Source of the DNA: a bacterium ADurb.Bin157
GTDB taxonomy: Bacteria > Muiribacteriota > Ozemobacteria > Ozemobacterales > Ozemobacteraceae
Reading direction: 5' to 3'
Assembly: GCA_002070375.1 (NCBI GenBank)
Contig: MWDD01000003.1
Span: 1-64,000 of the forward strand
Length of the DNA stretch: 64,000 nt
In this document: positions 1-8,047 of the stretch, piece by piece
Numbering within the stretch: position 1 is the first letter of the stretch
Layout: the number at the start of each line of letters is the position of its first letter
Notes under the pieces: generated by a model
The model's database searches: none
Told to the model about the DNA's origin: nothing
The model's input: only the letters and a program-made list of their open reading frames with translations
Position numbers and translations under genes: made by a program

Positions 1-1
1 G

Positions 2-859
2 GTAATTGCCATTCTTTTAGTATTGGCAATGTTTGTTATGTGCTCAAAAAGCCCTAACAAAGATAAAACAACATCGCCTAAAACTACAAAAACATCAAAG
101 GCAAACGAAAGCAAAAACACTCATGGTTTGCAAGCTGAAGACCCTTTTGTTGATACTTATCAATCGGGCTCCTCCTATGTCCCTTCAAACAATTCATATA
201 CTGTAACAAACTCTTATGCAGCTTCATTTGAAACATCAAGATACCCATCGCGAATCGGCAATAAAGGCCCATTAGTAAAACTTGCCAAAGGTGAGCTCGA
301 ATCCATAAGAAAATTCAGAGAAAATGCAAAAAAAGAACAGAAAGATATTATTAAAGCTAAAATTCAAAAGATATTAAACGATCCAAACGCTGACCCCGCT
401 TTAAAGGCTCATTGCCAGGTCGGCTCAAGTGAAGCATACAGAGTAGCTACTGTTGCCAGAAAAAACAAAGATTTCAAAAAAGCCATAAAAAGTTATCACG
501 AGATGCTTAAAGAGAAAAAATCAACTCCGGTAATGCAATATTTTGCTCTCGATGGCATAAAACGATGCGCACAAGAAACCCAAGATCTGCAGTTATATAT
601 TTTAGCCATAAAACAACTCGGAGAACTTATGGCCAAAGAAGATTTATCAGTTATAAATGAAGAGAAAAGCGACTCTTACTTAAAATGGGCTTTAAAATTT
701 GAGAAATATATGATGGCAAAAAGAGACCCTGCCTATATGCAAAGTCTGATTGACGAACATATGAACAGATATAAAAGAAGCAGATCCGGAGCAGAAAAAC
801 GCATCAACACAGAAATAGCCAAACTTGAGTCTTTTTATAAGGAGTTTGCATACCAATGA
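2..859 (+). CDS. TPR-like helical protein, N-terminally anchored, 5' partial
   Basis: The reading frame is open to the left edge, so the true start lies outside the window; at least 285 residues are visible. The visible N-terminus is a hydrophobic stretch (VIAILLVLAMFVMCS), either a membrane anchor or a signal peptide. The Cys could be lipidated, but Met before it is a poor lipobox. A Ser/Thr/Asn-rich linker follows (about residues 20-85), then a Lys/Glu-rich helical region that looks like degenerate TPRs. The stop overlaps the next start as ATGA, so it is translationally coupled to the giant pseudopilin gene. No enzymatic motif is visible. Its role is inferred only from the operon: an accessory or scaffold protein of the pseudopilus system. 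Confidence 0.6.
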   Translation, partial: VIAILLVLAMFVMCSKSPNKDKTTSPKTTKTSKANESKNTHGLQAEDPFVDTYQSGSSYVPSNNSYTVTNSYAASFETSRYPSRIGNKGPLVKLAKGELESIRKFRENAKKEQKDIIKAKIQKILNDPNADPALKAHCQVGSSEAYRVATVARKNKDFKKAIKSYHEMLKEKKSTPVMQYFALDGIKRCAQETQDLQLYILAIKQLGELMAKEDLSVINEEKSDSYLKWALKFEKYMMAKRDPAYMQSLIDEHMNRYKRSRSGAEKRINTEIAKLESFYKEFAYQ

Positions 860-3366
860 ATAAAAACAAACTTAAAGGCTCAGCAATCGTAATGGTAATA
901 GCTGTTTTAAGTATTCTTGTAATATTGGCAACATCCTTGATGCAAAACAGAACTAAAAGAGCATATTTCACAAGATACATGAGTAACGAAAAAAAAGCCG
1001 AAGTTATTGCAGAAGCGGCCCTTGACATGGCAATGGCTGCCATCAGAACCAACAACTCAGAAAAGGCAAATGAACCGGGCCATCCTATTTATAATCTTAT
1101 AAGAACTCCCGTAGCTTTCAGCGGCAACTTTATTCAAGGCGGAAAAAACAGAATCGTTACACCGGGCGGCGGTGAAGTCTCAATAGACAGTGCCGGCTAC
1201 AAAAGTGCAATACAAGCCATGGACAGTGAATTGGGCAACATAGAAAAATTAGAAATAATTGCAAAAGTTTCACACGCAGAAGTATTTGGGGATTCTGAAC
1301 AACCTGACTATAAAGTTGTCGGCATAAACGAAAGTTTCCCCTATCAGCCCAAAAACTTTCCTTCTCCCTCAGCCTCTCCGGCAAATAACACTTGGAGAAT
1401 CCCCTTGATTTTTCCAAACGGCTCTGATATTGATTACGAAAAAACCATAGAAGTAAATCTTGATTTCAAAGGTACCGTAGCAGGAATTGCAGGAGGCATA
1501 TTGGGTGACGAAGTAGATGTATTGCTAAAATTAGCCCGAATAACAAATGTCCCCAGCAAATCAAAGTTTAAATTTGAAATAGAGGTCGATGAAGATTTTT
1601 TAGACAAAGCAAACGACCTCATCGACTTATATAATGCAATACCGTTTGTAGATAATGTTGACAATATTACTAACGAAAGTCTCAATGAAATGATAACAGA
1701 ATTGCTCGAAGATGATGAAATAGACATAGAAGAAAAGCTTCTTGAGCTTGAGCAATTTTCAGGCCTCGATGAATTTAGCATTTCCGGTCTTCAAAGATAC
1801 ATAATGGGCAGCAATCCGTCTTTAAGCTCATATGTCGAACCGACAAACAGAACCTATGGCGAAATCGTCGAAAAAGGCGGAATTCTGCAACTTAAGTGCA
1901 ATGTAATTTATTCGCCGTCAAAAGGCTCCATCACGGGAAAAGTTGAAAAAACAATGGTTGCCGAAGTGCCTTTTAAGTTGGCCGATGTACAACCCATAGC
2001 ATCAGAATACACTTTTTTTATTGCAAACTCCCCATACCTTGATGAAACCGGTGCCGCTTCAACCGGGGGGGCTCTGGTTTTAGATGGCAGCGACACTTTA
2101 GCGGCAGCGGCAGATTTTACCGCAATAAACAATGAGTTAGTAATTCACAATATACCGGGCATGGGAATGGCAGAAAGCAGCAAACCCGCATATGGAAAAC
2201 CCGGATATGTTGGGAGGTTACGCATTAATGGAAATCCTGAACCGATAAACACATTTGTCGGCTGTATGAACAACATAAAATACACCGAACTGAACACAAT
2301 GTGTACCCCGGACATATCAATAGGCGGCAAAAAATTAAAAGTCAGAGCGACTTTTGGTGTAACACCTGAAACTGACCCTAATAACCCGGGAAAAGATATT
2401 AAAATTAACTTCCCAATTTTGTTTGTAGACCCGCCCGTTTCTGTTGAAGCTGCAACCGGCGGCATTACAGGAATTTATAAAATGTATAAATCTCCTTCAG
2501 GTATAGGGGACATGTTTACCATGCCAACCTTGTTGCATGGTTATGGACATATGGAATACCCAATCGGCAGAAAAATCGAAGCAAATTTACTTGCCAAAGT
2601 CAGCGAAATGTACGGTGTCTTAGAACCTGATATAACTATAGAAATCGATTTTGACGAAGATGAAAAATTTAAGCCTATCGATGAATCAGTAACCTACTAT
2701 TCGGTTAAAAACAAAACCGTAACGCTCGACGGAGAAGATATAGCCTACGGAATGCCTGAAATTGATTCTTCCACAGAAAATACATGGACAGATGTAAATT
2801 CGGCTAAGAACATGCCGCCAAATTGTTATACCACAACACAATACATGAAAAAAGCATGTAAATTTTTTGATTCTGAATCTCAGTTCAAGTCTCAATTTTC
2901 AGTTGCATATGATAAAGGCGGCTTCAGTGATAGCGGAAACATCAGAATAGAAGGAGTGGTATTTGTGAAAGGCGACTTAACCCTTCAAGGAAATACTTTC
3001 AGCGGAAACGGTCTTATAGTCACCGACGGGAATGTGACAATATCAGGAGACATCAAGGTTGCAGGGAACGAAAATTCATTGGGAATTATTGCAAGAAGGA
3101 AACAGATAAAATCTTCGAACACAAAAATTCAAGCTTCCTTATTTTCAAATCTTTCACCGATATTTACAGATGTTTTCATTAAAGGAAATCTTGTTGTGAA
3201 TGAATTTAACAGAGATGACTTTAAAAGAGTTCATATTATTTACGACTCAAACGTAACTTCAGTTTCTGACGCAACGCTTGCAACAAGCTCAGGAACAGCA
3301 GAACCTAAGAGATTTCATGCCTCATTTGCCGACAACTGGTCTAGGACATACTATGAAAAAAAATAA
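856..3366 (+). CDS. giant GspK/PilX-like pseudopilin with C-terminal beta-repeat region
   Basis: 836 residues. The N-terminus has a short basic leader, a possible prepilin peptidase site after KLKG, then one hydrophobic helix (SAIVMVIAVLSILVILA). It has no Glu at mature position 5, a hallmark of GspK/PilX-type minor pseudopilins. The body is long and mostly of unknown fold. Near the C-terminus (about residues 695-740) are short alternating beta repeats such as VVFVKGDLTLQGN and GLIVTDGNVTISG, as in polymer-forming or beta-solenoid segments. Normal GspK is roughly 300 residues, so this is far larger. It is followed by GspI-like and GspJ-like genes with overlap, so it is inferred to be the tip subunit of a type II secretion or type IV pilus-like pseudopilus. 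Confidence 0.7.
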   Translation: MNKNKLKGSAIVMVIAVLSILVILATSLMQNRTKRAYFTRYMSNEKKAEVIAEAALDMAMAAIRTNNSEKANEPGHPIYNLIRTPVAFSGNFIQGGKNRIVTPGGGEVSIDSAGYKSAIQAMDSELGNIEKLEIIAKVSHAEVFGDSEQPDYKVVGINESFPYQPKNFPSPSASPANNTWRIPLIFPNGSDIDYEKTIEVNLDFKGTVAGIAGGILGDEVDVLLKLARITNVPSKSKFKFEIEVDEDFLDKANDLIDLYNAIPFVDNVDNITNESLNEMITELLEDDEIDIEEKLLELEQFSGLDEFSISGLQRYIMGSNPSLSSYVEPTNRTYGEIVEKGGILQLKCNVIYSPSKGSITGKVEKTMVAEVPFKLADVQPIASEYTFFIANSPYLDETGAASTGGALVLDGSDTLAAAADFTAINNELVIHNIPGMGMAESSKPAYGKPGYVGRLRINGNPEPINTFVGCMNNIKYTELNTMCTPDISIGGKKLKVRATFGVTPETDPNNPGKDIKINFPILFVDPPVSVEAATGGITGIYKMYKSPSGIGDMFTMPTLLHGYGHMEYPIGRKIEANLLAKVSEMYGVLEPDITIEIDFDEDEKFKPIDESVTYYSVKNKTVTLDGEDIAYGMPEIDSSTENTWTDVNSAKNMPPNCYTTTQYMKKACKFFDSESQFKSQFSVAYDKGGFSDSGNIRIEGVVFVKGDLTLQGNTFSGNGLIVTDGNVTISGDIKVAGNENSLGIIARRKQIKSSNTKIQASLFSNLSPIFTDVFIKGNLVVNEFNRDDFKRVHIIYDSNVTSVSDATLATSSGTAEPKRFHASFADNWSRTYYEKK

Positions 3367-3778
3367 TAAAGGCTTTTCATTAGCAGAAATAGCCGTAGCA
3401 TTAGCTCTTTTCGGAATACTTGCAATACCTGTTTATATGGCATTTTCAAGAGGAGCGGCCGAAGAAATAAACTATGATAAAGTAGCGGCTGCAAATAAAA
3501 TTTTAGAATCTTTTAAAGACGAAATAAAAAATTTGAGCTTTGAATATGCTTTAGACCTCCAAAAACAAGGAACATTTACAGCAATTCAAGGACCTCCAAA
3601 CACTTTTAACGCTTTGTTGGAAACACAACAAAAATTTAAAGATTTCAAACTTGAAGGCAAAGCCGAAAAAGTTCCGGGGCTAGACATAGAAGCCGTTAAA
3701 TTTTTAATCGAAGTATCTTGGACAAAAGGCGGAGGCGCTAAAGTAACCGAGAGAATATCTTTTGTAAAAGTGAAGTAG
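3353..3778 (+). CDS. GspI-like minor pseudopilin
   Basis: 141 residues. The start at 3353 lies 14 nt inside the end of the preceding gene and follows AGGA at 3343-3346. The class III signal is clear: leader MKKNNKG, cleavage before Phe, and Glu at +5 (G|FSLAEIAVALALFGILAIP), followed by the usual hydrophobic helix. The helical continuation (KVAAANKILESFKDEI) and small size fit GspI-type minor pseudopilins. It lies between a GspK-like and a GspJ-like gene. Processing by a prepilin peptidase and methylation of the N-terminal Phe are family knowledge; no peptidase gene is in the window. Confidence 0.75.
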   Translation: MKKNNKGFSLAEIAVALALFGILAIPVYMAFSRGAAEEINYDKVAAANKILESFKDEIKNLSFEYALDLQKQGTFTAIQGPPNTFNALLETQQKFKDFKLEGKAEKVPGLDIEAVKFLIEVSWTKGGGAKVTERISFVKVK

Positions 3779-3781
3779 ACA

Positions 3782-4444
3782 ATGAATAAAAAGCATGGGA
3801 TGACCATAGTAGAATTACTGGTTGGTATGTTTGTCATAGCTCTGGTGGTTTATGGCATATATAATTTCACGAATAATGCTTCCAGAAAAGCCACAATTGC
3901 GAGCACAAAAGGAATGCTAAGACAAGAAGCGCAAGTTATTCTTAGAGCAATCGAAAGAGACGTTGCAAGTTCTAGGGTTAAGGTTGATGAAGACCTTATT
4001 GATGCGGACAAAACAGAAAAGTTTAAATCGACACTCGAATTTGGAGCAGGTTCACTAAAAATGGAAATTCCAAAAACGTCTGATTCTGTCACCAGAACCC
4101 TTTTTGACAACGTCGGAACAGACGGAGACAGCGGAGCTTACGATGATGTTACCTATTCTTGGGGCGGCGGCATACTGACAAGAAGCGGACCTGATGGGAC
4201 CACAACCCTCGGAAGACACGTAAAAGATATAAAAAAAGGGTCTTCAGATATTACATACGACGGAAAAGTCGAAATTCAAATTGTTACCGCAACCATACCG
4301 ATCGGCTTGTCAAATGAAATTGAGCACACGGAAAATGTAATAATAGCTATCAGGCAACTTCAGAATAAAATGCTTGAAAGTATTTCAGACTACAAAGACT
4401 CCAGAAACAATAAATACTGGAGACAAAAAATAAGAGATGAATAA
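3782..4444 (+). CDS. GspJ-like minor pseudopilin
   Basis: 220 residues, starting 3 nt after the previous stop. The N-terminal prepilin motif is G|MTIVELLVGMFVIALVV, with Gly at -1 and Glu at +5 but Met instead of Phe at +1. The segment after the helix (LRQEAQVILRAIERDVASS) resembles the GspJ/PulJ pattern in which an Arg-Asp pair follows the membrane helix. The rest is a beta-rich globular domain. It is the last gene of the cluster; a new gene with its own ribosome binding site begins 24 nt downstream. Assignment as GspJ rather than a generic prepilin rests on this pattern and gene order. Confidence 0.72.
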   Translation: MNKKHGMTIVELLVGMFVIALVVYGIYNFTNNASRKATIASTKGMLRQEAQVILRAIERDVASSRVKVDEDLIDADKTEKFKSTLEFGAGSLKMEIPKTSDSVTRTLFDNVGTDGDSGAYDDVTYSWGGGILTRSGPDGTTTLGRHVKDIKKGSSDITYDGKVEIQIVTATIPIGLSNEIEHTENVIIAIRQLQNKMLESISDYKDSRNNKYWRQKIRDE

Positions 4445-4467
4445 TTCTTTGCTAAGAGGATCTTTTG

Positions 4468-6651
4468 ATGAATAAATGGTTTAAGTTTCTTTTCTTTTTC
4501 TTTTTGTTTATTTCTCTTACCGTAAATGCAGCTGTAACAGTTGAATCAAATGATTTTACATTATCGGGCATTGAAACGGAATTCAAAGTTAAGGGCATTG
4601 ATACTGTTTTAAATAGGCCATTCCAGTATAAAATTACTTCGGGCAGCAAAACTCTTTCCTCCGGTGTAACTAATCCAGAAAACGAACACATTTTCAAAGT
4701 TACGCTGCAAGAGTCCGGAATAAATAACCTGACTTTAACCCTAGGAAACGAAACAGTTGATTTTTCAATAAGAGTTTTGCCGGGTTGGGTTTCTCTTCTG
4801 CCGCCTATTATAGCAATTGTTTTTGCCATTCTTACTAAGCAAGTTTTACCTTCTTTGTTATTGGGTATTTGGGTCGGAGCCTTTTTTATATGCGATTATA
4901 ATCTTTTGTTCTCATTTTTACGAGCCTTAGATAAATACCTAATTGGTGCCATTACCGAACCCTCTCATGCTTCTATTATTGTATTTACCCTTTGCATAGG
5001 GGGAATGGTCGGAGTGATTATTAGAATCGGCGGCATGCACGGCATAGTCAACAAGCTTTCATCTTATGCGAACACTCCCAGAACAGCTCAGTTTTTCACT
5101 TGGTTAATGGGTTTAATGATATTTTTCGACGATTACGCAAATACCCTGATTGTAGGCAATTCGATGCGCCCATTAACCGATAGAGCCGGAGTATCACGCG
5201 AAAAATTAAGTTACATCGTTGACTCTACATCGGCGCCCATAGCAGGTGTCGCGGTACTATCAACTTGGATCGGCTTTGAGATAGGACTCATAAGAGATGC
5301 GTTTATCAGCATTGGTTTAGAAGAAAGCAACTTTTACGCCTTATTTTTACAGACAATTCCATTTAGATTCTATTGTTTGTTAACTCTATTTTTTGTTTTA
5401 TTTATTACACTTTCCAAAAAAGACTTCGGTCCCATGTTAAAAGCAGAACAACGGGCTTACCATGAGGGAAAACCATTGGGTGACGAAGCAAAGCCAATGA
5501 GCAACATAGAATCTCAAATAGAAGCATTCCCCGAAAACATGCCAAAACGCTGGTATAATGCTTTTATTCCTATTATTTGTATTATACTCGGCACATTTAT
5601 AGGCCTACCATGTGAGGGAGGCGGTTTTTCTAAGCATTTTTACATACCATCGGTAACTTCAATCCCGAACGAAAGCTTAACACAATTCAAAGTTTCTTCA
5701 CATTCGCCCGAGACCATGTCAATTGCGGTTTCCTCAAAAGAAGATCACCATGTCCGCGTAAATTATGACAAAGAGCTTGTTTTTGAAAAGTTGACAGGTG
5801 CAGATGCGATCAAAGCAATTCAGCAGCTTGCGCCGGGAGACCTTTTCTATGCCGAAACTACAACTTCAACAATGTCTTTGAGCGAGCGCCTACGTTCCGC
5901 TTTTGCAGGTGCCGACTCCTCTAAAGTTTTGCTTTGGGCAAGTGTTTTTGGCTCAATAATTGCACTTTTACTCGGAAAAACACAAAATATAATAACTCTT
6001 GAACAAGGCTTTAATGCTTGGATTAAAGGGGTTCAGTCTTTAATGACCGCAATAATTATCATGACTCTTGCCTGGACAATAAACAGCATCTGTTCTGACT
6101 TAGGGACGGCAAAATACATAATTTCCTCTGTAAGCACTATCATTCCTTATTGGTTATTACCTACAATAATTTTTATTATTTCTTTACTTATATCTTTTGC
6201 AACCGGCACCAGCTGGGGAACCATGGCCATTCTTCTGCCTATTTCCATACCATTGGCATACCATTTAAATCTTCAGTATTACAACTCCGAGATAGCCCAA
6301 ATACCTAATGCACCCGAAATGATGACTTATATAAAAAGCGCCATTTTGGTCAATATAGGAGCGGTTTTAGAAGGTTCTATTTTTGGAGACCATTGCAGTC
6401 CGATATCCGACACAACAATTATGTCGTCTTTATCCTCTGAATCTGATCATATAGACCACGTAAAAACTCAAGCTCCCTACGCTGCTCTTGTTGGTTTTGT
6501 GGCAATACTGTTTTGTTATATACCGGCCGGGTTAGGTCTGTCGCCATATTTACTGTTAGTGATAGGCGGAATGATTTTAGCAACTTTTGTATATGCATTC
6601 GGAAAGAATCCCACACTTCCAACCAATCACGCCAACCAACAAATTCAATAA
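4468..6651 (+). CDS. NhaC-family Na+/H+ antiporter with extracytoplasmic N-terminal domain
   Basis: 727 residues. The ATG at 4468 has AAGAGGA at 4454-4460. The membrane part carries typical NhaC signatures: DDYANTLIVGNSMRP, STSAPIAGVAVLSTWIGFE, GTSWGTMAILLP and FGDHCSPISDTT. The expected reaction is exchange of Na+ for H+ across the cytoplasmic membrane. Two features are unusual. Residues 1-105 hold a signal-like helix (FLFFFFLFISLTVNAA) and a beta-rich Ig-like segment before the first transporter helix. There is also a hydrophilic insert at roughly residues 390-470 between membrane segments. Substrate could also be an organic anion or amino acid, since NhaC-like carriers vary. Confidence 0.85.
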   Translation: MNKWFKFLFFFFLFISLTVNAAVTVESNDFTLSGIETEFKVKGIDTVLNRPFQYKITSGSKTLSSGVTNPENEHIFKVTLQESGINNLTLTLGNETVDFSIRVLPGWVSLLPPIIAIVFAILTKQVLPSLLLGIWVGAFFICDYNLLFSFLRALDKYLIGAITEPSHASIIVFTLCIGGMVGVIIRIGGMHGIVNKLSSYANTPRTAQFFTWLMGLMIFFDDYANTLIVGNSMRPLTDRAGVSREKLSYIVDSTSAPIAGVAVLSTWIGFEIGLIRDAFISIGLEESNFYALFLQTIPFRFYCLLTLFFVLFITLSKKDFGPMLKAEQRAYHEGKPLGDEAKPMSNIESQIEAFPENMPKRWYNAFIPIICIILGTFIGLPCEGGGFSKHFYIPSVTSIPNESLTQFKVSSHSPETMSIAVSSKEDHHVRVNYDKELVFEKLTGADAIKAIQQLAPGDLFYAETTTSTMSLSERLRSAFAGADSSKVLLWASVFGSIIALLLGKTQNIITLEQGFNAWIKGVQSLMTAIIIMTLAWTINSICSDLGTAKYIISSVSTIIPYWLLPTIIFIISLLISFATGTSWGTMAILLPISIPLAYHLNLQYYNSEIAQIPNAPEMMTYIKSAILVNIGAVLEGSIFGDHCSPISDTTIMSSLSSESDHIDHVKTQAPYAALVGFVAILFCYIPAGLGLSPYLLLVIGGMILATFVYAFGKNPTLPTNHANQQIQ

Positions 6652-6667
6652 TTTGTGTACAAAGTTA

Positions 6668-6696
6668 TTGACAACCTTAAAAATCTTTGCTACAAT
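6668..6696 (+). promoter_or_regulatory. sigma-70 type promoter of the infC operon
   Basis: TTGACA at 6668-6673 and TACAAT at 6691-6696 are separated by exactly 17 nt. Transcription would start near 6703, leaving a leader of about 135 nt before infC. It lies just after the antiporter gene stop. Confidence 0.85.
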
Positions 6697-6702
6697 CGCA
6701 GA

Positions 6703-6826
6703 ACAGCAAGCAGGATTCTATCCTCACCTTAAGCGCTATAGCAAAAAGGTTATGAGTCACTTCCGCAAGGGAGCGCATGAAAGTATTTTCATGGAGTGGC
6801 ATCTTGCTGCTCCATTTTTTATTTTC
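6703..6826 (+). promoter_or_regulatory. structured 5' leader of infC mRNA
   Basis: About 125 nt between the predicted transcription start and the infC Shine-Dalgarno contain several pairings. AGGA/TCCT forms a small hairpin around 6712-6724. CTCACCTT can pair with AAGG..TGAG. CATGAAA at 6776-6782 pairs with TTTCATG at 6787-6793, extended with one bulge by CACTTCC (6757-6763) and GGAGTG (6794-6799). In other bacteria the infC-rpmI-rplT operon is controlled through its leader, by L20 binding or by IF3 acting on the start codon. A similar role here is inferred; no T-run follows the hairpins, so classical attenuation is not evident. Confidence 0.55.
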
Positions 6827-6838
6827 GGAGGTAAGAGT

Positions 6839-7357
6839 ATCAAAGGCACTGTCCGCATTAACAGAAAGATAAGAGTTCCACAGGTTCGCTTAGTCGATGA
6901 AAATGGCGCTTTAGTAGGCGTTATTGACACTTCAGCCGCTGTTCAAATGGCAGAAGAAAGAGGTTACGACCTTGTAGAAGTTGCGCCGGGAGCGAATCCG
7001 CCGGTTTGCCGACTTATGGATTTCGGTCAATACAAATATGAATTGACTAAAAAAGCAAAAGAGGCAAAGAAAAAGCAAAAAGTCATCAAGCTAAAAGAGG
7101 TCAAAGTTAGACCCAAAACAGACGAAGGCGATTTGCAAACGAAGTGCAATGCCATTAGAAAATTTCTGGATGACGGTGATAAGGTCAAAGTATCTGTGGC
7201 CTTTAGAGGCAGAGAACGAGCTCATATGGAAGTCGGTTTCAAAGTAGTCGAAAGAATGAAACAAATTCTTGGCGAAGATGCCGAAATAGAGCGAGATGCC
7301 TGCACCGAGGGCAATGCAATTACAATGATTCTCTTTAGAACCGTTAAGAAAAAATGA
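6839..7357 (+). CDS. infC: translation initiation factor IF-3 (apparent AUC start)
   Basis: 172 residues. IF-3 binds the 30S subunit, blocks 50S joining and checks start codon and initiator tRNA. The N-domain begins RINRKIRVPQVRLVDENG; the linker is Lys-rich, and the C-domain includes VKVSVAFRGRERAHMEVG. Family alignment places the start next to a perfect GGAGGT at 6827-6832; six nt later the codon is ATC at 6839, and no ATG or GTG lies there. The in-frame ATG at 6791 would add 16 foreign residues, lies inside the leader hairpin and has no ribosome binding site. IF-3 genes of enteric bacteria use AUU and are autoregulated through it, so AUC is plausible. First gene of infC-rpmI-rplT. Confidence 0.92.
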   Translation: MKGTVRINRKIRVPQVRLVDENGALVGVIDTSAAVQMAEERGYDLVEVAPGANPPVCRLMDFGQYKYELTKKAKEAKKKQKVIKLKEVKVRPKTDEGDLQTKCNAIRKFLDDGDKVKVSVAFRGRERAHMEVGFKVVERMKQILGEDAEIERDACTEGNAITMILFRTVKKK

Positions 7358-7383
7358 TAACTGCCACAGGAGGGTAAAGTAAT

Positions 7384-7581
7384 ATGCCTAAAATGAAAAC
7401 TAACCGTGCTGCCGCAAAGCGCATAAAAAAGACAGGTTCCGGTGCTTTCAGACGCTATAAAGCTTATGGTAAACACATTTTGACCAAGAAATCCAGCAAA
7501 AGAAAAAGAGGATATCGACAATCTGTAAATTGTGAAAAAGCAAATGAAGCAGCCCTCAAAGTGTTGCTCCCCTACTCCTGA
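7384..7581 (+). CDS. rpmI: 50S ribosomal protein L35
   Basis: 65 residues. Small basic protein with the L35 pattern MPKMKTNRAAAKRIKKTGSG and KKSSKRKRGYRQ. AGGAGGG at 7368-7374 precedes the ATG. It is the middle gene of infC-rpmI-rplT, the usual order in bacteria. It is a structural component of the large ribosomal subunit. Confidence 0.97.
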   Translation: MPKMKTNRAAAKRIKKTGSGAFRRYKAYGKHILTKKSSKRKRGYRQSVNCEKANEAALKVLLPYS

Positions 7582-7630
7582 CCATTTGTCAGAGTATTTG
7601 TTAGTCACTTGTTAAGTCAGGAGAATTAAA

Positions 7631-7984
7631 ATGTCAAGATCAAAAAGCTCAAGCAATGCAAGACGCAAAGAACAAAAACTATTCCGCAGAACCAAGGGTT
7701 TTTGGGGAAAACATAATAACGTTAAGAAAGTAGCCAAACAGGCAGTTCTTCACGCTTTAGACCACTCTTACGTCGACAGACGTAAACGCGCACGTGATTT
7801 CAGAACTCTCTGGATAGCAAGAATCAATGCTGCCTGCAGAATCAATGAAATGTCTTACAGCACATTTATAAATGGTTTGAAAAAAGCCGGTGTAGATTTA
7901 AATCGCAAAGTTCTAGCTGAACTGGCAATTAAAGACCCTCAAGCTTTTGCAAGCGTAGTAGATGTAGCTAAAAAAGCTCTCTGA
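7631..7984 (+). CDS. rplT: 50S ribosomal protein L20
   Basis: 117 residues, the normal length. Typical L20 features are the basic N-terminal helix ([17 protein letters not shown]) and the C-terminal globular part ([19 protein letters not shown]). AGGAGAAT precedes the start. L20 binds 23S rRNA early in 50S assembly and represses its own operon in several bacteria by binding mRNA leader structures. A Rho-independent terminator lies 26 nt downstream, closing the operon. Confidence 0.97.
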   Translation: MSRSKSSSNARRKEQKLFRRTKGFWGKHNNVKKVAKQAVLHALDHSYVDRRKRARDFRTLWIARINAACRINEMSYSTFINGLKKAGVDLNRKVLAELAIKDPQAFASVVDVAKKAL

Positions 7985-8010
7985 TTAATAATCAAAACCA
8001 AATATTTATA

Positions 8011-8038
8011 AAAAGGGGTGGGAATTCCTACCCCTTTT
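8011..8038 (+). terminator. Rho-independent terminator after rplT
   Basis: A near-perfect 12-bp stem (AAAAGGGGTGGG / CCTACCCCTTTT, one G-T pair) with an AATT loop, ending in TTTTTA. A possible GTG codon at 8018 in the next gene's frame sits inside this stem and is not a credible start. Confidence 0.9.
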
Positions 8039-8047
8039 TATATTGTA

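Noticed and set aside
6587-6838. Long N-terminal extension of infC beginning upstream of the promoter
   Set aside because: It spans the end of the antiporter gene, a strong promoter and leader hairpins. Its residues do not resemble IF-3.
8018-8047. GTG start of the SpoU methyltransferase inside the rplT terminator
   Set aside because: It sits in the terminator stem and the extra residues are unlike the family.
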